Assembly (NCBI RefSeq): GCF_000725485.1
Contig: NZ_JOAG01000006.1
Location: 124,001-188,000 of the forward strand
Reading direction: 5' to 3'
Origin: Nonomuraea candida
GTDB taxonomy: Bacteria; Actinomycetota; Actinomycetes; Streptosporangiales; Streptosporangiaceae
Length of the DNA stretch: 64,000 nt
Shown here: piece after piece, positions 62,973-64,000 of the stretch
Position numbering within the stretch: the stretch's first letter is position 1
Layout: each line of letters opens with the position of its first letter
Notes under the pieces: generated by a model
Told to the model about the DNA's origin: nothing
Database searches by the model: none
Seen by the model: the letters and a program-made list of their open reading frames with translations, nothing else
Made by a program: the position numbers and the translations under genes

Positions 62973-63557
62973 ATGCCCATTTCGATTAAGCCCGACACCG
63001 AAACTCGTGAGCGTTACGTCAACAACATCATTCGCGTATTCGACTCGGCTTCACAGGATCAGCTTGAGCGCGGAATCAACTGGTATCGCACGGCTAACCA
63101 GCTTGCGACCATGATTTCCGGTGGAAACACGGTCGCTGGTGCGGGCGTTATTGCCGCCCTTTCCGCGAATAAGTCCTGGTCCGAGAACACGAAATTGGCC
63201 GCCCGCGCCTTTCTCAAAGGTGAGCCTTCCGGGCATGTGGGTGACGCGGTCAAGAAAGCCACTCGAATCATGGCCGGTGAATCGCCCAGGGTGGTTCTGC
63301 CTATGGCGAGCAAGACGGGCCACTTCTTCCGGTGCATCGCTGACCCGACCGATTCGGATGCGATCTGCATTGACCGGCACGCACACGACATTGCCGTGGG
63401 CGAGCGTTACGGAAATGCGGATAGGGGTCTTGGGTCCAAGGGCCGGTATGCGCTACTGGCCGACGTTTACCGCGAGGCCGCATCGCGCCTCGGATACCTC
63501 CCGCAGACCGTCCAGGCCGTGACCTGGGTGGTTTGGATCGAAAGGAAGAACGGCTAA
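62973..63557 (+). CDS. DUF7178-type phage protein
   Basis: 194 residues. ERYVNNIIRVFDSASQDQLE, NWYRTANQLATMI, VIAALSANKSWSENTKLAAR, GHVGDAVKKATRIMAGESPR and CIDRHAHDIAVG are family blocks I recall from many actinophages. The helix-hairpin character and IDRHAHD recall DNA glycosylase-like folds, but no enzyme activity is known to me. Preceded by AGAAAGG. Confidence 0.8.
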   Translation: MPISIKPDTETRERYVNNIIRVFDSASQDQLERGINWYRTANQLATMISGGNTVAGAGVIAALSANKSWSENTKLAARAFLKGEPSGHVGDAVKKATRIMAGESPRVVLPMASKTGHFFRCIADPTDSDAICIDRHAHDIAVGERYGNADRGLGSKGRYALLADVYREAASRLGYLPQTVQAVTWVVWIERKNG

Positions 63558-63709
63558 TGGAATGCCTAGTCATCTTCTGCGATGACGACGCGGTGTATTC
63601 GGCGCTCGTCGATACCGGAACGGTCATCTGGAAATACGAGCTGTGCGCCGGGCACGCGACCGGCGAAAAGCACCTCAGCGGCGACGTGGTCAGCCTGGAA
63701 AGGATCTGA
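63557..63709 (+). CDS. Small phage protein
   Basis: 50 residues, MECLVIFCDDDAVYSALVDT then GTVIWKYELCAGHATGEKHL. It starts in the TAATG overlap with the previous gene and contains three Cys. Unknown. Confidence 0.65.
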   Translation: MECLVIFCDDDAVYSALVDTGTVIWKYELCAGHATGEKHLSGDVVSLERI

Positions 63710-63710
63710 A

Positions 63711-63899
63711 ATGAGCGCTACGGATATCGGGGCCGTACTCGACCGACTGAAGGACTTTGTCTTCAGCGATAACGACATCTGGGCGGGAATGCAGGTGCGC
63801 TGCGCACACTGCGAGGTCCAGGTTTACGACGTCGAAGACGGCGACTGGCTCGAATGCATCATCAGCAACGCATTCGCTCACGTCTGCAAGGCGGGCTGA
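63711..63899 (+). CDS. Small phage protein with C/H pairs
   Basis: 62 residues. DRLKDFVFSDNDIWAGMQVR, CAHCEVQVYDVEDGDWLECI and NAFAHVCKAG carry CxxC...C...HxC, a likely zinc finger. Unknown role. Confidence 0.65.
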   Translation: MSATDIGAVLDRLKDFVFSDNDIWAGMQVRCAHCEVQVYDVEDGDWLECIISNAFAHVCKAG

Positions 63900-64000
63900 T
63901 GCGAACGCAATGCATCGAATGCGACATGCCTGCCCGGTATCGGGATGTCGAGTACCCGGAAGACGTCTACTGCGGAGATCACGCGGCTGAGATCGCGTGC
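63899..64000 (+). CDS. Small zinc-ribbon-like protein (partial)
   Basis: A frame from ATG 63899, overlapping the previous stop (TGATG), reads RTQCIECDMPARYRDVEYPE then DVYCGDHAAEIAC to the window edge. CxxC...CxxH suggests a zinc site. The C-terminus is outside. Confidence 0.55.
   Translation, partial: MRTQCIECDMPARYRDVEYPEDVYCGDHAAEIAC

Overview
The window is one piece of high-G+C actinomycete DNA in two halves. Positions 1 to about 39,087 look like ordinary chromosome: very G+C-rich, few gaps, GTG/TTG starts, and families typical of filamentous actinobacteria (DUF3152, many ABC sugar systems, DeoR/MarR regulators). A Streptosporangiales-type host such as Nonomuraea would fit, but I cannot fix the genus from sequence alone. 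Positions from about 39,088 to 64,000 are visibly less G+C-rich and made of tightly packed small genes of temperate actinophage type. No tRNA, rRNA, CRISPR array, transposase or integrase is visible.

Host half. 1-2,121: a partial pyridoxamine-oxidase-like gene, a CBS protein, a YjbR-type protein and an unrecognised gene. 2,247-9,865: a secreted serine hydrolase, then a self-contained PTS unit (DeoR repressor, FruK-type kinase, mannitol-type EIIC, EIIB and EIIA, zinc polyol dehydrogenase, HPr, EI) behind a strong promoter with phased GAAA repeats. 9,888-18,621: ClpC-like ATPase, NmrA-like protein, HAD phosphatase, 6-phosphogluconate dehydrogenase, thioesterase, PemK-like protein, membrane protein and MarR. 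18,576-28,289: a second sugar locus (GH4 phosphoglycosidase, DeoR, PfkB kinase, ABC importer, secreted PIG-L deacetylase). 28,378-35,255: AlkD-like protein, M43 metalloprotease, FAD oxidase, DUF3152 protein, metallo-beta-lactamase-fold hydrolase and pirin. 35,301-39,088: a YtfQRT/YjfF-type sugar importer whose binding-protein gene is cut in half at the junction.

Phage half. 39,088-39,935 is a control region with two promoter-like sequences, each carrying the same 17-bp motif in its spacer. From 39,936 the plus strand encodes an HTH protein, Cas4-like nuclease, DinD-like protein, RecA/DnaB-like ATPase, endonuclease VII, primase (split and frameshifted), metallophosphoesterase, sigma-like protein, class II ribonucleotide reductase, a zinc-tail protein, DNA polymerase I, ThyX, a secreted DPBB-CAP protein, a thioredoxin and a dCMP deaminase. 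This content and order closely follow the right arm of L5-like (cluster A) mycobacteriophages as I remember it. Copies of the 17-bp motif recur at gene boundaries, all in the direction of transcription, as stoperators do in L5.

55,451-59,090 is a minus-strand block of actinobacterial regulator families (DUF397, XRE-DUF5753, DUF6879) between strong terminators. After it come an Lsr2-like protein, an unknown gene, a small membrane protein flanked by duplicated terminators, 1.3 kb of structured non-coding DNA, and small phage genes including a DUF7178-type protein, running off the right edge.

The strongest candidate for an undescribed system is the L5-type immunity circuit with its own operator/stoperator sequence. 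The main uncertainty is the 39,087 junction, which could be a prophage end, a rearrangement or an assembly chimera.
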